Of a stretch of 64,000 nucleotides of DNA, positions 44,616 through 59,179 are shown piece after piece. The notes beneath the pieces were generated by a model. It had not been told where the DNA came from and did not search any database. It saw only the letters and a program-made list of their open reading frames with translations. The stretch's first letter is position 1. Each line of letters starts with the position of its first letter. A program made the translations under genes and the position numbers. The DNA is from Deuterostichococcus epilithicus (Eukaryota > Chlorophyta > Trebouxiophyceae > Prasiolales > Stichococcaceae). Where the stretch lies: positions 4,773,476-4,837,475 of the forward strand of contig JAVTLE010000014.1 in NCBI GenBank assembly GCA_033439295.1, written 5' to 3'.

Positions 44616-47600
44616 TCATTGCCCGGCGTAGGCGGGATAGCCGGGCGGCGGCGGCGGCGGCACGCCCGGTGCTGGAGGAGCATACCCCTGCTGCGGCCAC
44701 TGCTGGCCCGTAACAGTGGCGGCGTTTTGGGCCTGGAACTGCGCAGCCAGCATCTGCGCCTGCGCTTGCGCCTGCGCAAATGCCGCTGCATTCTGCGCTG
44801 GCGTCTGCGCGGCAGGCGCGTTTCCTATCTGGTGCTGCTGCGGCGCGTATGGCTGCTGCTGCTGCTGCTGCTGTGGTTCGTACGGCTGTCCGTACTGCGG
44901 ATGCTGCTGATATTCCGGCGGCGGCGGCGGCGGCGCGCCTGCCGCGGGGGCGTAGCCGCCCCAGCCGCCGGCCGCTGGCGCTGCCGCCTGCGGCCTCGGG
45001 GCGGCGGCCACGGCTGCGGTTTATGACAGCACAGCGTCAGCCTGCCCTCCACATGGAATTCGGCTCGTACACATCCACGTCTTCCACCACGCCTTGCTTG
45101 CTCAAGCAGGTGCCAGACTCAGATGCCCAAGTGCAGCAAATGCGAGGGTAGTTGGCAGCTTGGGCAGCAGGCCATCAGGAGGCACACACCAGAAGCTGGC
45201 GGCGGCGGCGGCGGCGCATAGCTGTTGCCGGCATACGGCTGCTGTTGTGCATACGCAGATGGCGCCGCGGGCACGGCCCCCTGCGGCGGCAACAGCGCGG
45301 CGTCAGCGCAGTCGGCTAAGGTCAGCTGAAAGCAAGACTGGCAGCGAGACAGTTCGCGAGACCTGCACTGTTCGCTTGGTGATGTTCCTCTTGTTAGGGT
45401 TCTTGGTGATGTTCCTCTTGTTAAATCACTTTGCCAGACTCGCAGATCAGGCACGCATTCACGTTTCTGGCACCTGTGCGTGTCTGGCTGCTGCGGTGCA
45501 ACACACGGCAGAGCGCAGCGACAACAGACTGTGCAGCAGCAGCGCAAGCATACAGCCTGACGTGGGCGTGAGCCACAAGACCCACCGGTGCCGGCGCCGC
45601 GGCAGCCTCCAGATCCTGCACTGCGGACATCGTTGCGCGGGTATCCAGCACCGGCTTCCGCTTGAATGCGTTGATGATGCCGTCCAGCTTGCGGTGGAAG
45701 GTCTGCCGGAAGTAGTAGCCCTTTGGCGTGATCGCAAACTTCTCCCTGTTCGGCGTGTTGTCTGCGGTCGCGGCGAAAGAACTCTCAGTCAGACTCCTAG
45801 GCGAGTGCTTTGGATGGCCATCACAAGATCAGTGCCAAGGGGCTGAGGCTTTTTAAACGAGCCGCGTAGGCTCAGACGACTGATAAGGGATGTCCATCAG
45901 CTGAAAGGCACGCCAATGCACCGCAGCCCGTAGGTCTTGGCTGATGAAAGGGGAGCAAGCAAAACTCACTCAGGATGTAGCCCAGGAAGAACAGGCCCGG
46001 CTGGTCGTAGCAGATGCCCAGACAGTACACTGCGCGGCCTTTTGACACCTGCTTCTGCCGCCTCAGGTCGTCCTGCGAGCCCACAGAGCAAGCACACTAC
46101 ACTCGGTGACCGGCAGAGAACATGTGCCGTGACGCGCGCCGTCTGCAGTAGCATGGAAGCCTGAGGCCGGCTGCCAGTCATGTCACAATTTGCTGCAAGC
46201 CTGTCAAAGACAAGCACTTGGAGTGAGCTTCAGCCTCAAGAGGAGCCCGCCAGCCTCAGGACAGAAACGCAAGCCGCCAGTGGCACAGCGGCTAGGCCGC
46301 CGTGCATTTCTATGGCAAGACTTCAGCACACCTGCACCGTGGCGCCAGCGCCGGTGCTGTCATTGGCCTCGAACCTCCAGGGCCCATCGCGGAACTTGGG
46401 GTGCTCCACCAGGCTCTTGAACAGCTTGCAGATGGGCTCCGCGTAGTTGGCCACCACCTGCCAAACAGTGCAGCACGGGCAGGTCAGCCGCGGACGCATC
46501 CTGCAGCGCGCAAATGTTGAAAAAATTTGTAGGGTCTATCGTTTGAAATGACAAGAAGCGTCAAGGGCGTCCCAAGCGCTCCGCCAGCAGCAGGGGTGAA
46601 GCGCTCTATGCTGCCCAAGTGATGTATGGACATGTGCAGGCCGCCTGCGCGCTGCAAGGCGCTATCCCAGGGCTGTTACGACAATAGTCAGGGCCTAGGG
46701 TGCCTGGGGTGCCTGCAAAGTGATTCAGTGAGAGGCGCGCAGGTCAGTACATCCCCAAGCCTGAAGCCCGCACCTCGTCCAGGTCATCGTACTTGATGGG
46801 GTCGATGGTGCCGTGCACATCGATCATCAGCGGCTTGCCCAGCTTCAAATGCATGCCCATGCCTCCTGCACCCTCCTGCGACGGAGTGGGCAGGAGGGAT
46901 TGCTTCAAGCGCATCCCAAATCTCGCAATGGCCTGACCGCTACTGCTGCAGGCCAGTGCCCGCGAGGAAGGGTCACTCATGGCAGTTCACTTCCAACTGA
47001 GCGACAACAGAAGACATATCAAGTGTTTGTGCAGATGCCCGGTGTCACGCAGCGCTTTGAAACACAAACAAGCAGCCATCGGAAGGTCCTGCAACCCCAA
47101 CGGCACGGGCAGGCTCGCTCGAAAAGCCCTGGATCCAGGAGGAACCCAGCATTTGCGACGGGCAGCTGCGTTTTACTATTCAGCGTTTTCCCACCTTGGC
47201 GCCCTCGCGCACTTCGGTGTTGGTGTAACAGGCGCCGCTGGCACTGTCCCGCAGCCGGATAGTCAGGTTCAGCATGTTCGTGCCCTGCGCGCAATTCGGC
47301 AGGCGTTCTCAGAATGGCTGATAAAAGTGCAATTGCCACGTGCAGCCGCACGGCCATAGCGAGCGGGAGCGCAAAGGCTTGTTTCGCAGCCTGCTCGACG
47401 TCGCGCCTCACACAGCTGACGCCTGCAGCGCCGTTGGCATCTACTCCAGCATGCGCCGCTCACTCGGCTGGTCATATGGCTGACGCGACCTATCGTCAAC
47501 ATGGATGGCTGCCGCCCGCACCTTGGGGGAGGGGCGGAAGAGGCAGTCGCCGTCCTCGCCCTCCTTGTGCAGCTTCTCGACGGCATCCGGCGCCGACAGG

Positions 47601-50600
47601 TTCTTGAACAGCGGGTGCCGGATGGGCCGCGGAATGAATGCCTGCGGACGTGCGGCGAATCCAATCAAAACAGCAGAACTAGGGTGCCATCGTACATGGG
47701 TCTGGGGCTGCAGACGCGCAGCACGACCAGCAGACACCAGGTCACGTATTCGCGGGTTGCAACTGGAGGAGCATTGTTCCCGGCGGGCAGCAGGCAAGCG
47801 GCAGACGAGCGGCGCCGGCAGGCCTGAAATGCACGGGCGTAGTGGCGTCATCTGCGGCGACCATGGGATTCTGAATGGCGAGCCACGCACCTTCATCCGC
47901 TTCTTCTTGGCGGCGGCCAGCTGCTCCGCCGCCAGCACGGCCTTGTCCAGGATCTTGTAGTAGGGGTCCTCGTCGCCATGGCGGTCGGTGGCGCAGTAGC
48001 GGCGCTCCCACTCGGAGTTGTCGTCCCGCAGCGCATCCGATGCCGTCGTCAGCCGCACCTCAAATGCGGCGGGGTTGAAGTCCAGGATCCTGCGATCCAG
48101 CAGCGGCAGCGATGCCTATCAGGGAGTAGCAAATGGCAGCCAACTGCCTTTTGACCCACACCACGTGTGATAAGCCTCTGAGCCTCTGAGCCGCAGCATG
48201 TGAGACACGGCCAGCAGGGGTCCTGCCAAGAGCCAAGCACGATCGTTGTCCGTTCATTCCTCTCAGCCTGCTTTCCAAAGCTCAATCAGCCTCCAGTTTC
48301 GCGGATGCGAACGGCTGAAATCTGCCCCAGGTCAAAGCTGTCGACGAGGGTTAGCAAGGGGCACCCACGCCTTCAGGCCTGCAGAGGCGGAACACGGGAA
48401 AGCAGCCGCGGCGCGCACCGCCCCTTGATGACGTCGCCGACCTTGACGCGCTCGCGGCAGTCCACAGTCCCCGACGACGACATGTCGTCTGCGGACACGA
48501 CGGCGTCCAGGCCGTGCACGTCGGGCAGCACACAAAAGGCGGCGGAGCCCATGACGCCACGCACGCGCGCCTCCACCATGCGGCCCTGCTTCAGCGCGTC
48601 GCGGTCGCCGCCCAGCAGCATCCAAAATACCTCCTCCTCCTGTGTGCAGACGAACCCATGGTGTGAGCTCCGAATCACTTTGGCTGTCAGGATGCGGCAT
48701 CGCTGCCGCAGGATTGCACGATACAGCATCGCTCGCTGCCGGATGGAAAGCACCGCCTCTGCGCCTGCGCTCACTGAGGCGTGCGGCACATGGACTTGAA
48801 GAGCAGTGCACATACGATTTGCAGATGCATTCTGGCAGGCAGCTTGGGGCGGCAATCAGTCAGTAGATGCCTATATGCTGAGGAGGACATCCGGACACTG
48901 AAGGCGTACTCGGGGCGGGTCCCGTTCAGGCCGCAGTTCGCCATACGGCATCAGCAGCTCCATGCGGATGTCGGTCAGCACTGACTGCCCCATGCTCTGC
49001 AGTAAGAGGGGGGCGAAGGGCGTGAGGCAAGCTCATGCATACAGCAAGGAGCCGCCACACGGGCTCCGAGGTCGGGCGCCTTGGTCTGGGAATTCGGCCA
49101 CACACGAAGGGCCCATCATTTGCAGCTCGATCACCACACACGGCTGTTTTTCCCAATCGAGCACGTGCCGGACATGAGCAGTTTGGGTCCTTGACGGCGA
49201 GATGCGGCAGTAAAGGACTGGCCGGCGACGCGATAGTGGTCGTGTGTAACATCCGTCACTCATGCCCCCACGAAGACGAACAACTGCAGGCGCATGCATC
49301 GTTGCAGGCTGGCACACACACTCGCCTTTGCGGCGGTGAACTCGCCAGCGGCGCGCAGGTGGTTTGCGTAGGTGGCCAGGTCCAGCGCCTCCACGCCGGT
49401 GGCGTTGCCCATGGCCGCCTCCACCAGCGCGTTGGTGTCCTCGTCCCCACCGCCCTCTGCGGATCGGGCGCAGCCACGTTTTGTGCATGTTACAACAGAC
49501 ACAGAGGGAGGCTGCATGGGCTTCAGGCGGTTGGTTGGAAACAAGCATGGCGGGCCGCCAGGCTGCGGATTGTCACTGCTGATTCCCAAGACAAGCCAGA
49601 AATCTGCTGGTCATCTTCTGAAGTACCTGGCAGACATACTCTTCCAGCACCCCTGGCCGCATCGTTCGGAGGTGAATACTTCAGATGTCATCAGGCGCAC
49701 CCGGGTCGGCCTGGTTGACGGCGGACGCGGCAATCTGGCCCGCAAACCTGTAGTGCCGCGGGTGCACCCTCGTGTCGTCCAGCGCCTGCAGTGAACCGCA
49801 GCTGAAAGTGAGTCGTCGCATGCATACGGCTGGCACGGCAGCCTGGCATGAACCGGTCGGCAGTGCTGCTCGGCGCCCCCATGTGATTGATGGCAGACTT
49901 GGACGACCCTACCTTGGACACAACATGCCAGCTCAAAAGTGCGAAGCCATCAGGATCGCACGGCCTTGAGTCCGTCTGCAGATAGCGCACCAGCAGCTCC
50001 GTGTTGGTCATGTCCACGCCGGTGCGGCGCACGCGGATGAAGGGGCCCGCGTTGATGAAGACCATCTCGCCCATGACGCCGAGCTCCCGGTACAGCGCAT
50101 ATCGCGACTCCACGCCCGCCGCGCGCATCACCGCCTGCGTCCAGGGGCCGAGGCCATCGGCATCGGTGCTCAGGGCAGAGGAAACCTCATCTTTTTGCAG
50201 GAAGGTCAGGCAGGGCTGTGTCCTGCCCCACAGGCAGCACAGCTGTGCATTTGAACACCATTCTGTAAAACGTCAACCTCGAGGTAGCTCTGTGCACTCT
50301 TACTCATCGATTCGCAGGCAGAGAGCGATATTTCTGCAGCGAGCACGCCATGACAGAGCGACAGACCGCTTGATCAGCGCACCTGCAGCAGGGCGCGGGC
50401 CTTGCGCGGGCCCAGGCCGGAGACGAAGGGCAGCGTCGATGCCATCCACTGGTTGCTGGCCACCAGGTTGATGTCCACGCCCACCTGCAGCGCATGGTCG
50501 TGGCACGGGTCGTGGCATGGTTCAAGCTTGTGGTTTTGCGGATGCAGGTGCAGATGCATCCTGCTTCAACCTGGCAAGCAGATGGCGCCAGCAAGCTGAA

Positions 50601-53600
50601 GCTCTGCAGCGCCAGCGCCAGGCGATATGCGCCTAGTGCTGCTTGCAAGGCAGGGCACACGCCCGACCTGAAACAGCAAATATTCCTCAGCCTCGTACAT
50701 CAGCCCACCTGGTTGACGGCGGTGACGAGGGTGGTGTCCACGATGCGAAGGAGGTCCTCCTGCGGCAGCGCCCCCTGCAGCGGGTCCAGCGCCAGCGCCG
50801 CCACCTCCCGCGCGGGGCCTGCGGAGCAGCCAGAACGGTCAGGCTGTGCCATTCAACCGTGCCCCGCTTGAGGGTGCAAGAGTGAACCTGTGAGCGTGCA
50901 ACTGGAAGCAGAGCTGCCGCAGCCCAGCGCCGGCTGCAGCTGCCGCTCGAAGCTGCAATGGTTGCAGGTGTGGCAGCTCTCGGTTTCGCAGTTGACATCA
51001 AGACTTGGCTAGCCGATGCCAGGTTAAGGGTTCCTCCTCGGCCCAGGAGCCGTGAGGGCGTCACAGATGTGCACTAGGTGCCTGGCTGGCACAAGGGCCC
51101 CCTCACCGCACAGGGAGGCGAGCACCGGCAGCGGCTCCAGCAGGCAGCGGCCCAGCGCCACCGCCTTGCGCACAGACCCCGGCTGGTCGCCCATCTCCTC
51201 GCGCGCGGCGGCGCAGTCGGACCACACCGCCGCCACGTTCTCGTCCACGAACTGCACGTCGATGTTGCCTGCACGGAGTGCATGCGGAGCGTGTCTCGAC
51301 CTCGTGCAAAAACAAGACCTCCGTTTGCAACTCCGGATCGTAACAGGTATCACAGGAGAATGTAAACATGCGTCACCTGCCAGATGTTCCGTGAAAGCTT
51401 TTGTTGCAAAGCAGCCTGCCGTCCAGCGGCTGTTGGAATAATCCATGCAAACGGGAATCTCAGGAGAGCCGGCGCCGTACACACAGGCATGCCGAGCTCT
51501 GGCGCAGGTCATCCCTGCACCGCCCGAAGCAGCGCACCCGTCTCCTGTGCCGTCATGACGCGGGCGTGGTGCTCCAGGATGGAGTCCCGCACGGTGTCCA
51601 GGTCGGCCTTCAGCTGGCGCGCCTCCAGGCCGCCGCCGCCGACGGCCACCACGTGCGGCGTGTGCTCCACGAGGAACGCCTTCACGCGCTCCGCATCCTT
51701 GCCCTGCAGGCAGGGTGTTGCAAGCCGGTGATCGCCAGCCTGGAGGAAGGCCTGCTGACGATAGGCAAGCACGAGCGCCGGAGGGGTGCATGCGGCCGCA
51801 GTCGACACAGACTCTGTGCCCGCACGAAGTCGTCAACGGAACCACATGCTGGATCCCAGGGTGGACCGGCCTGGAGTGGGCTGCGCTGTGGGGCAATGCG
51901 TCGGCTCACCTTGCGGGGGTCGGTGAAGATGGAGTAGAAGCCCGCGGCGCCGGCTTCCACCGCCGCGCCCTTCGGCGGCCGCGGGATGTGGCCGCTCAGC
52001 TGGCTGCACTGCAGCAGGTCCACCAGGCCACCCTGCGGCAAACAAACTGACACCTTGGCTGGCAAGTCTTGTTCATTCAGTCACTCGGAAGTGCTGCCAG
52101 CAAGCGCAGCATTGCGGCAGCATTTCCATGTCCCTGGCCTCCTGTCCTCCTGCTGCGCTTCATGTCTTTGCCGCTGCGCAAGGGAGCCAACGAGGGCAAC
52201 ATCGTGTTCGGGTGACATGCCTAGAAACTACATGTTGGGAGAAGAGGCTCGCCTGGGCATCCAGCATGACGAGGGTGGTGGCCGGCTGCCCTGGCCCGCC
52301 AGGGCCCCACACCGCAGCCATGACACGCCGGTCCGTCACATCCTCGTCCTCTCCTGTTCGGCTGTCCCGCACCTGCAGCGGCACACAAGCATGGTGGAAC
52401 GCGAGGCAGGCGATGCGCAGGTGGTGCAAACTGGACAGGTAGCACCATTCACTGCAGCCGATGCAAAGATGCACACAACGAAACACCGCATCATTGGGCA
52501 GCGAGGGACCACAGCACATGGCAGGACAGGGGCAGCATGGTGTGCTGTGGCACAGACGCAGGACTCGCCTTGAGGGGCGCCATGGCGGCAATGCCCCACA
52601 AGGACTTTGCGACGCGCTGCGCCACAATCTCCCGTGCGTCAGCAGCCAGCCGTCCCCGCAGCTCTGACAGCAGGCCCGGCAGCAGGCCCCTGGCCAGCGC
52701 CTCCTGCAGCACCTGCCGCCGCTGCTCGTTCCATGCCTGCGCTTTGGAGCAGCACAGTTTGAACCCCACATGCCACGGCTGGTGCAATGCTGCATCATAC
52801 CGTGACTCAGGAGAGCACTGGGTGCCGCAGTCCGTGTTCCGGCAGAGGCCTCAGCGCAGATCGGTGCAGAGAAGCAGCGCCGATTGTTGGCTGCACAGCA
52901 GGCCTTAACGCTGTCAGATGCACATCAGCTGTTGAGGTCAGAAACAAGCCGTCTGTGCGGGGCCAGACCTGGGAGACGGTGGAGACAGAGTCCGAGAGGT
53001 AAAGCTCCCGCAGCCTGCGCATGATGTGCTTCTCCAGCTCCTCCTCTGGCACCGCCAGCTGAATGGGCAGGTGATTCAGATATCAGTTTGGCAGTGACAG
53101 CGGGAGTACCCAGATTATATGCACAACAACACCAGCCAGCCCAGTTGGCAGCATGCGGTTGCAGTACCTATCGGCGCTGAGTATGCGCCATGGCAGCGCA
53201 AGCTGTGCCCAGCGTTGTGCGGAACAAGTCGACAGCCCTGCGCACACTACGGTGCAGTAATGCTGTGCCCTAACGAAGCTGGTCTACGATAGCACACAGC
53301 AGACAGCACAGGTTCTCACTCGGATGGTGAGCAGGCCCTCCCGTTCGGCCAGCAGGGCGCGCAGGAAGTCGTCAGTGCGCTCCAGCATCTCCAGCGGCTT
53401 GTCGCGCAGCCGGGCTACGCGGCCGAAGGGGTGGAAGGCATCGACCACGCCCTCCCCCGCCGACGTCAGGTCTGCCGCACACGTGCACGAAAGCAGGGCT
53501 CAGGAACAGCAGGACGAAGGGACAAGCGGGAATTCAAGGAAAAGGTGGACCAACATGGCCTGGTCGAAACTGCTATTGTGGGCGTAGATGCACAGGAAGT

Positions 53601-56600
53601 GCTTCGAGATGGTACCCCATTTCAGAAGGACGCATTGTCGGCCGAGCAGCTGGCGATGTCACAGGCCTGCTGCATGCCGGGGCCTGACGCTGGCGGCTGC
53701 CGCACGCCACAAGGACTGCACTCAGGGGTGCGCTCACCGGTGGAGAGGGTGGCCCTGTCGGTGAGGGTCCTGCGCACGAAGTCCCGCACGCCTGGCTCCA
53801 CCGCCAGCTGCTGCGCCGCCATGGCGCGTGCGCGCCCCAGCACGCCCTCCGCATCCTGCAGCCCGCCCGTCTCCTGCAGCCGGGTTGCACGCTGCCACGT
53901 CAGAACAGACTGCGGAATGTCGCAGGGGACAATCTCCTTCGGCACAGTGCGTGTCCTGACAGCGGCAGAGAGCAGGACCAGGTCGCAGGCCGTTGTTCCG
54001 TGTCTGCGCACGAGGATACACAGTGCGGTTTGCTCGTGGCTGGCATGGGCAAGCTGCCCTAGCCAGCAGACGCAGCTCACAGGCGCTCTGAGACGATGTG
54101 CTGAGTGAGCGGGCCGCACCGTGACGTGCTCGGCGGCGAGCTCCGGTGGCGGCACCCGCAGGTCCTCCGCCTCGTGCTTCTTGTACTCGACCGCCAGGTT
54201 CTCTGCCAGCTCTGCACATCGAGTCCAGCACAGGGAAAATCAATCGAAACCATGTTGCTGCGAGAAGCAACCTGATGTGGCTCAGTTCATCCATCAGCGC
54301 TGACCTTGGTGGAGACCCCTCTGCAAGTCGGTGCCCTCGCCAGAGGCACCAGAAGCAGGAACCCTGAGCTGCCAGCGCATCGACAGGCGGTGGTGAGCAT
54401 GAACGCGTTGTGACGGAGGGCTGCTCACGTGCGGGCGTGAGGCCGAATGCGCCCACGAGGCCGTCCAGGCCCGCACGCTTTCCGGCAAGGTACAGAGCGG
54501 TGCCGCCGCCGCGACGCCGCTGGCCCCGGCTGCCCTCCAGTGACAGGCTCAGCTCGTCCAGGCCAGCAGCCGCGTCGGCGCTTGCAGACGCCAGGCGATG
54601 CTTGGCATCCGCGTCGGCAATGGCCTGCATGCACGTCCACAGGCTGTGCTGCAACGCGGTGCAGGAGAGTGCAGGACCTGCCATTCGCAGTATGTACAAA
54701 GTGCACGACTGCTCAGGACCAGCCCAGCATATGGACACTGCCGCAGCAATGCAGCGCCACGCGGCCACGTCCTCACATCTCCGACCGCAGAGACTGCCAG
54801 CATATAGCACGCCAGCTATGGCCCGCACTGGGCGGCAATGCCTGAGCAGGATGAAATGGGCCCCCGCACCTCCAGCGACTGCGCGGCAAGCAGCGCATCC
54901 AGCGCCTCCTGCAGCGGCGCCGCCTCTGCGGGCGGCGCCTTGTCCAGAGACGCGCGAAACACGGCGGCGCGCGTCTCGCGCCGCCGCTGCAGCGCCCGCC
55001 ACTTGAGACTGGCGCCATACACCGCCCAGAGCACCTCCCACCGCCGGATGCGGCGGTGCTTGGCCTGCGGCATGAGGGTGCAGATAGGGTGGCACTCTGC
55101 CGGTATCGGATCGAGCCATAGCCTCGCAAATTGATCATGCCCTTTTGCAGTGAATTCATGAATTGAGCAGACTTTGGGTGTGCGCTCACTCCCGTGCTTG
55201 CCAGCAGGCCATGTCGCTGCAAGGGTCACCAGCATGGCGAGGGCAGGAGCAAGGCACCACCGTCTCTGCGCCTGCCTGCGCCACACGCAGCAGCCGGGCC
55301 ACCAGCGCCGTCCGCGAGCTGCATGTCAGCACGCTGCTCACGAAACAGGGCCGTGCCCTGCAGAGAGTCCAGGAAACAAGCCTGGAAACAAGCCCACCTG
55401 CACGGAGCCCTCGGGCGCCTCGGGCTGCTGGCGGTCGGTGCGCCGCTGAGCCTCCTCCCGGCTAGTGGTTTCCGGCCGGTCCTCGTCGTTCAGCGCCAGC
55501 AGCTCGCCAGCCGCCTCCTTGTGGTACGCCGCTATCAGCGGCACCTCACGGTTCTCCGCCCATAGCAGCTGCACCACCTCCCGGATGGACTCCTGGAATA
55601 CGCAAGGGGACGTGAGAGGCACGCCACTCACAGCAAGGTACCCAGATGCGCTGCATCCGTTACAAGTCCGGCTCGCGGCAGAGATCATCGAGTGCATGCC
55701 GACAGGAGTCAACGCATCAGCGCATCTGGCGTCAGCTTTGCATGAGTTGCTGCCCAATCGAGCAGGCGGAACCGGTGTGCTCAAAGGCATGAGCCAGCAG
55801 CTCACCCAACTCCATGTAGGGTGCGTCTTAGCGTCAGCAAGCCAGACAGCAGCGGCATGACTCACCTTGAGCCGGTCCTGAGCGCCTCGATCGCGGCGCC
55901 AGTCGCTGCGCTCTTCTTTACGCCGCCGCCGTTTCAAGCCCCTGCGCAACAAGACATTCGCTCGATACATGCACAGCCGGGAGCTGCATACTGATGCGGG
56001 CAGTGAGCCCCAGCGAGCTCCAGAGAAACTGCCTCCAAACACCTTTGTTTCATCTTAACCTTGCCGGGATCAAAGCCGATGGCAACCTGCAGGGAAGGTG
56101 CGTCGGCAGGCGCCAACAACGGATGAAGTGTTTCCTCCTGCTGCTGCTGCCGAGCACCTGTGACCCGCTAGGTGCTCGATGTCGCCGTGCAGCTCGCCGG
56201 CGCGCCAGGCTTCGCGCCCGTCAGGCGGCGGCCCATCCACCTCCAGCACGCCGTCCTCCATGATCTCGCGCTCCGGGCGCAGCGGCGCATCGTGCGCAAA
56301 TAGTGAGTCGTAGATCCACCTGTACGAGCAGGCAGCAGGTCATGGAAACTGTGGTACGCACTCGCCAACTGCACCCTGCACAGGCCTTCAGCATAGCACA
56401 GCGTCCGGAGCGGCTGGCCTGAGTTCCAAGGCTGCGGCTGCAGCTTCCACGGCAGCATGCGCAAGCATGCAGTTTGGCGTCCAGGGTCATGCGCCCAGGC
56501 GCCGGCTGCAGCTGGAGACAGACAGGCGAGCAGCAGGCAGACAGGAGCGCACTCGGCGGCGTCGGCGGCGTCGGCCTGCTGGGGATCGCGGCCACGCGCC

Positions 56601-59179
56601 AGCTGCAGGCGCTCTGGCGCGTCCGTGGACCGCAGCAACTCGTCCTCCGGCAGCATGTGGTGCGCCTCCATCAGCGTCGGCTCCACCTGCGCTGGCGGTG
56701 AGTCCGGTCTCAGCAGCGTCAAAGTACCTGTCAGGTCTGCAGAGTCCGCAAACTCCAGAACCTCTGCCGGCGGCGCTCGGCAGGCGATGCCCTCAGCGCC
56801 ATTGGTGCTACCGCACGGTGATTGCCAGCTCTGCTGCAAAGCAGCTGCACCATGCTGATGCAGGCAGCTGCTGCGCGACGTACATTGCATCGACATGTCG
56901 GATGCCGACACTGGAGCGGCAGCCAGGCTTGCACCTGGGCGCGGGCGCGGGCGTCGGCGCGGGCGCGGGCGCGTTCCTCCCGCTCCGCGCGGTACGCCCC
57001 TGCCGCCTCCTCGTCGTCAAAGTCCTCCTCGCCCAGCGGCTCCCCCTCCTCTTCGGCCGCCTCGGCGGCGCCACCGTATGCGCGGCGGCGGCGCTCATAC
57101 TGCTCCAGCAGCCCCGACACGTCGCCGAAGATCTCCTGCGCCTCCTGCCGGGTAACATGTGCAGCGGCCGGAACGTGAGTGGGTTTGCTTTCAAAACCAG
57201 TAGTAGACTGCTGCCACCTCGTGCCACTGTCGCTGCAGAGGAGGTAGGGCAGGGCCCTGGGGCGGGAGTGGCAGTGCAGCACAGCAGTGCTGCCAAATGC
57301 ACATCAATCCAAGAAAATGCAGTGCAGGTGCCAGAACTGACAGCTGCTGTGAAGAAATTCACTCAGCCCAGTGGCAGGCCCGGACACCTGCAGAGCGGCA
57401 TTGGAGACGCTCGACAGGCCGGCGCCCTTCCTGGCGCGCGGTCGGCGGGGGGCAGGGGCGCCGTCGCCAGCGCCCGGCTCGTCGTCCACGATGAAGTCCC
57501 GGAATTCGTCGTCCTGCAGGCGTATGTGCGTAGGGTGTTCCAGACGGATTCAGCCCAATCAGCCCAGCCAACCAGTGTACAGCAAGGTGTTTTGCACCCA
57601 AAGGCTGCAGCCTTGCCAGTGAACCGTATAGCTCAGGAAGACAGACAAGTGGCAAGGGGTGGCAGCCAGCGCATGACTGCAGCCACATGCAGCACTCGAT
57701 GTTGATCACACTGCTGAACTGCAGAAAGATCAGGACGCCTTGACGCCGGCAGGCGAGCTCACCTCGTCGTCCTCGTCGAACTCTGGCTCCTCCTCCTCGC
57801 GGTGGGTCGCCGGCGCCGGCGCCACCTCGTCATCCAGCACATCCTCCAGGCCTGCACACCAGGCGCATGCGGCGAATGGGCATGAACCAATCGAGGGGGC
57901 GACGGCGCCACTGGGCAGTCGTGACAGGCGGCTTTGCTGGGTCCAAAGCTCAAAAGGCACTAGAAACGCTGGCCCGCCTGGTGCAGCTGAAGGAGAAATA
58001 AGCATGAGAACAGGCATAGCTCATTCGTACTCGCAGTGCGGCAACTGCACAAGCCAAGACGCCTCCCCACCTTCGGCGTCATTGGCAAAGCCGAGCTGTT
58101 CCTGCACGCGCTCTGCTGCACTGCGTTGCCGGCCGTCTGGCGCGTCCGCTGCGTCGTCCGTCTGCTTACGGATGCGCTTGCGCTCCGCCTTCCGCGGCCG
58201 CCGAATGCCCTGAGCAACAGTGCGTTGTTGTATACGACCACAGACTGGGGTTCATGTACGTGCTCCGACAGCAGCAGGGGCTTGTGTGATTGTAGTCGTA
58301 CCCAAGCTGGCGTCACCCGAATCCTGCCGCAAAGCTGTTGCCAGCAGCTGCTGGCGTGCCGGTCACGGGTTGCCAAGCTGTGCACCGCCTAACATCAATT
58401 CTTTCGGGCCCGTCGACTTCGCGAGTCATCTCGCAACATTCCACGTTAGTTCATCTGCCAGCTGACTGCGTGGTGGCCTACAGCGGAGCAGGAGGCGAAG
58501 AGTATCCTCGCGCAAGGCCGCCGACGCCCCGCAGGGTCTGCCCGGCACAGGCCAACACGAACAGCAAACTCACCGTGACCTGGTTCTCCTCCAGCAAATC
58601 GTAGTCCTCCTCCTCCAGCTGCAGCTCCTCGTGGCGGCGCTTCTTGCGCCGCTTCTTGGCGCCCTCCGCGCCGCCGGCACCCTCCTCGCCACCGCTGCCG
58701 CCCTTGTCCTCGTCCTCCTCGTCCGCCAGGAACTTGTCCGTCAGGTCGTAGCCATCCTCCTCCTCACCCTCTTCCTCTGCGGCATGCAGAGTCATGCGTG
58801 CGATGAGGTGGTGGCGCACAGGCCGGCACATATGCGGTCATGCGGCGGGGCGTCACTGCGCCATGTGAAGCACAGGCGCCGCCATGCCTTGAACACTGAG
58901 CTGTTTTCCGTCTGCTGCCTTGCTGGAGGGTTGACGCACAAGCCCCGTGCATGGGCATGTACATCAGCGGCGCGGCATCCGCACAGATGCATAGACCCAT
59001 CAATAAAACGCAATGCATGCGCTGAAAAGCCCCAGCGCGTTGTAAAACTCACCGGAGGAGTCCTCCAGATCGTCGCCTTCCCCCTCGGGCGAGGCAGGCG
59101 GGCTGCCTTCCGGTTGAAAATCCTCGCCATCATCTGACTCGTCGGCGTTGTCGTCAAACAGGTCCTTGATGCTGGCCAT
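44616..59179 (-). CDS. SPT6: Transcription elongation factor SPT6
   Basis: A long multi-exon gene, read from ATG 59179 to TGA 44616. SPT6 is a histone chaperone and elongation factor that travels with RNA polymerase II. Domains in order: acidic N terminus (exons 59179-59053 and 58776-58574) with basic KKRRKKRRHEELQ and EEDYDLLEEN; DDEFRDFIVDDEPG near 57.5 kb; EAQEIFGDVSGLLEQYE near 57.1 kb; VPLIAAYHKE near 55.5 kb; GKRAGLDGLVGAFGLTP near 54.4 kb; DAFHPFGRVARLRDKPLEML near 53.4 kb; AQAWNEQRRQVLQEAL near 52.7 kb; a YqgF-like RNase-fold region (RVMAAVWGPG to VQFVDENVAAVW, 52.4-51.2 kb); helix-hairpin-helix GVDINLVASNQW and FVSGLGPRKA (50.48-50.38 kb); S1 domain (48.65-48.4 kb); tandem SH2 with HPLFKNLSAPDAVEKL, CLFRPSPK and KGYYFRQTFHRKLDG (47.6-45.7 kb); and a Pro/Gln/Ala-rich tail at 45011-44616. 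I did not resolve every splice junction. Its start faces the LURP-one-like gene across 836 bp. Confidence 0.93.
45375..45423 (-). repeat. 2 x 27-bp direct repeat in an SPT6 intron
   Basis: CTTGGTGATGTTCCTCTTGT recurs with period 27 at 45375 and 45402, between tail exons of SPT6. No function is evident. Confidence 0.85.

Noticed and set aside
53734-55119. 461-codon minus-strand open frame
   Set aside because: It lies inside SPT6 on the same strand but crosses introns and uses another frame for most of its length; SPT6 exons in the region explain the conservation.
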